The notes below the pieces were generated by a model. The model saw nothing but the letters and a program-made list of their open reading frames with translations, was not told the origin of the DNA and did no database searches. A program made the translations under genes and the position numbers. Below are positions 63,990 to 64,000 of a stretch of DNA of 64,000 bases, piece after piece (positions within the stretch are counted from its first letter, which is position 1; every line of letters starts with the position of its first letter). This stretch comes from a bacterium. GTDB lineage: Bacteria > SZUA-182 > DTGQ01. The stretch is from positions 62,001 through 126,000 of the forward strand of contig JBFLZW010000013.1 of NCBI GenBank assembly GCA_040755755.1, read 5' to 3'.

Positions 63990-64000
63990 GAGCCTGCCCT

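Overview
The window looks like chromosome from an uncultured anaerobic, Gram-negative-type bacterium of moderate GC content. Outer-membrane beta-barrels, lipoproteins, PilT ATPases and an AgmX/TonB-like protein indicate two membranes. A nine-haem cytochrome beside a Rieske/cytochrome b pair, a group 3b [NiFe] hydrogenase, an AhbD-like haem synthase and the archaeal-type entry to the shikimate pathway suggest anaerobic respiration in a Desulfobacterota-, Nitrospirota- or candidate-phylum-like lineage. The sequence alone does not fix the taxon. No rRNA, tRNA or CRISPR array was seen.

Layout. 1-3.4 kb: a subtilase cut by the left edge (reverse strand, open to the edge), ElyC, and a Gly/Tyr repeat secreted protein. 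4-8.2 kb: a GIDE-domain membrane protein with LemA, then an AT-rich pair coding a membrane protein and a membrane-anchored TIR protein. 8.7-14.6 kb: a UDP-GlcNAc operon (GlmU-like acyltransferase, a highly modified 1252-aa GlmS-like protein, GlmM). 15-20.5 kb: a glycosyltransferase, a HAD phosphatase, and a pilT/pilU/receiver operon. 20.8-25.1 kb: Rieske, cytochrome b, nine-haem cytochrome, then a two-receiver diguanylate cyclase. 25.1-27.6 kb: decayed accessory DNA (VapB-VapC deletion fusion, CPBP protease, broken transposase, TRL-like protein). 27.6-34.7 kb: an aroA'/aroB'/DUF4911 operon, a CheY-like protein and two radical SAM proteins. 35.4-45.1 kb: three more low-complexity secreted proteins, one with a cohesin-like domain, interspersed with a MITE-flanked mobile segment, pyrF and a divergent chorismate synthase. 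45.2-49.8 kb: hydBGDA plus a maturation protease. 50.6-64 kb: one long reverse-strand cluster coding an AgmX/TonB-like protein, an outer-membrane barrel, two large TPR proteins and four secreted or lipoprotein products (VWA/thrombospondin-3, calcium-repeat, PPC).

The most unusual parts are the envelope cluster at the right end, the set of low-complexity secreted proteins, the GlmS-like enzyme with a buried catalytic Cys, the chorismate synthase with altered signature residues, and the membrane-TIR pair. The window also carries several dispersed non-coding repeat families: two copies of an inverted MITE, heptamer arrays, and GC-rich palindromes. Several start codons were moved from the longest ORF because a Shine-Dalgarno sequence, signal peptide or overlap supported another start.
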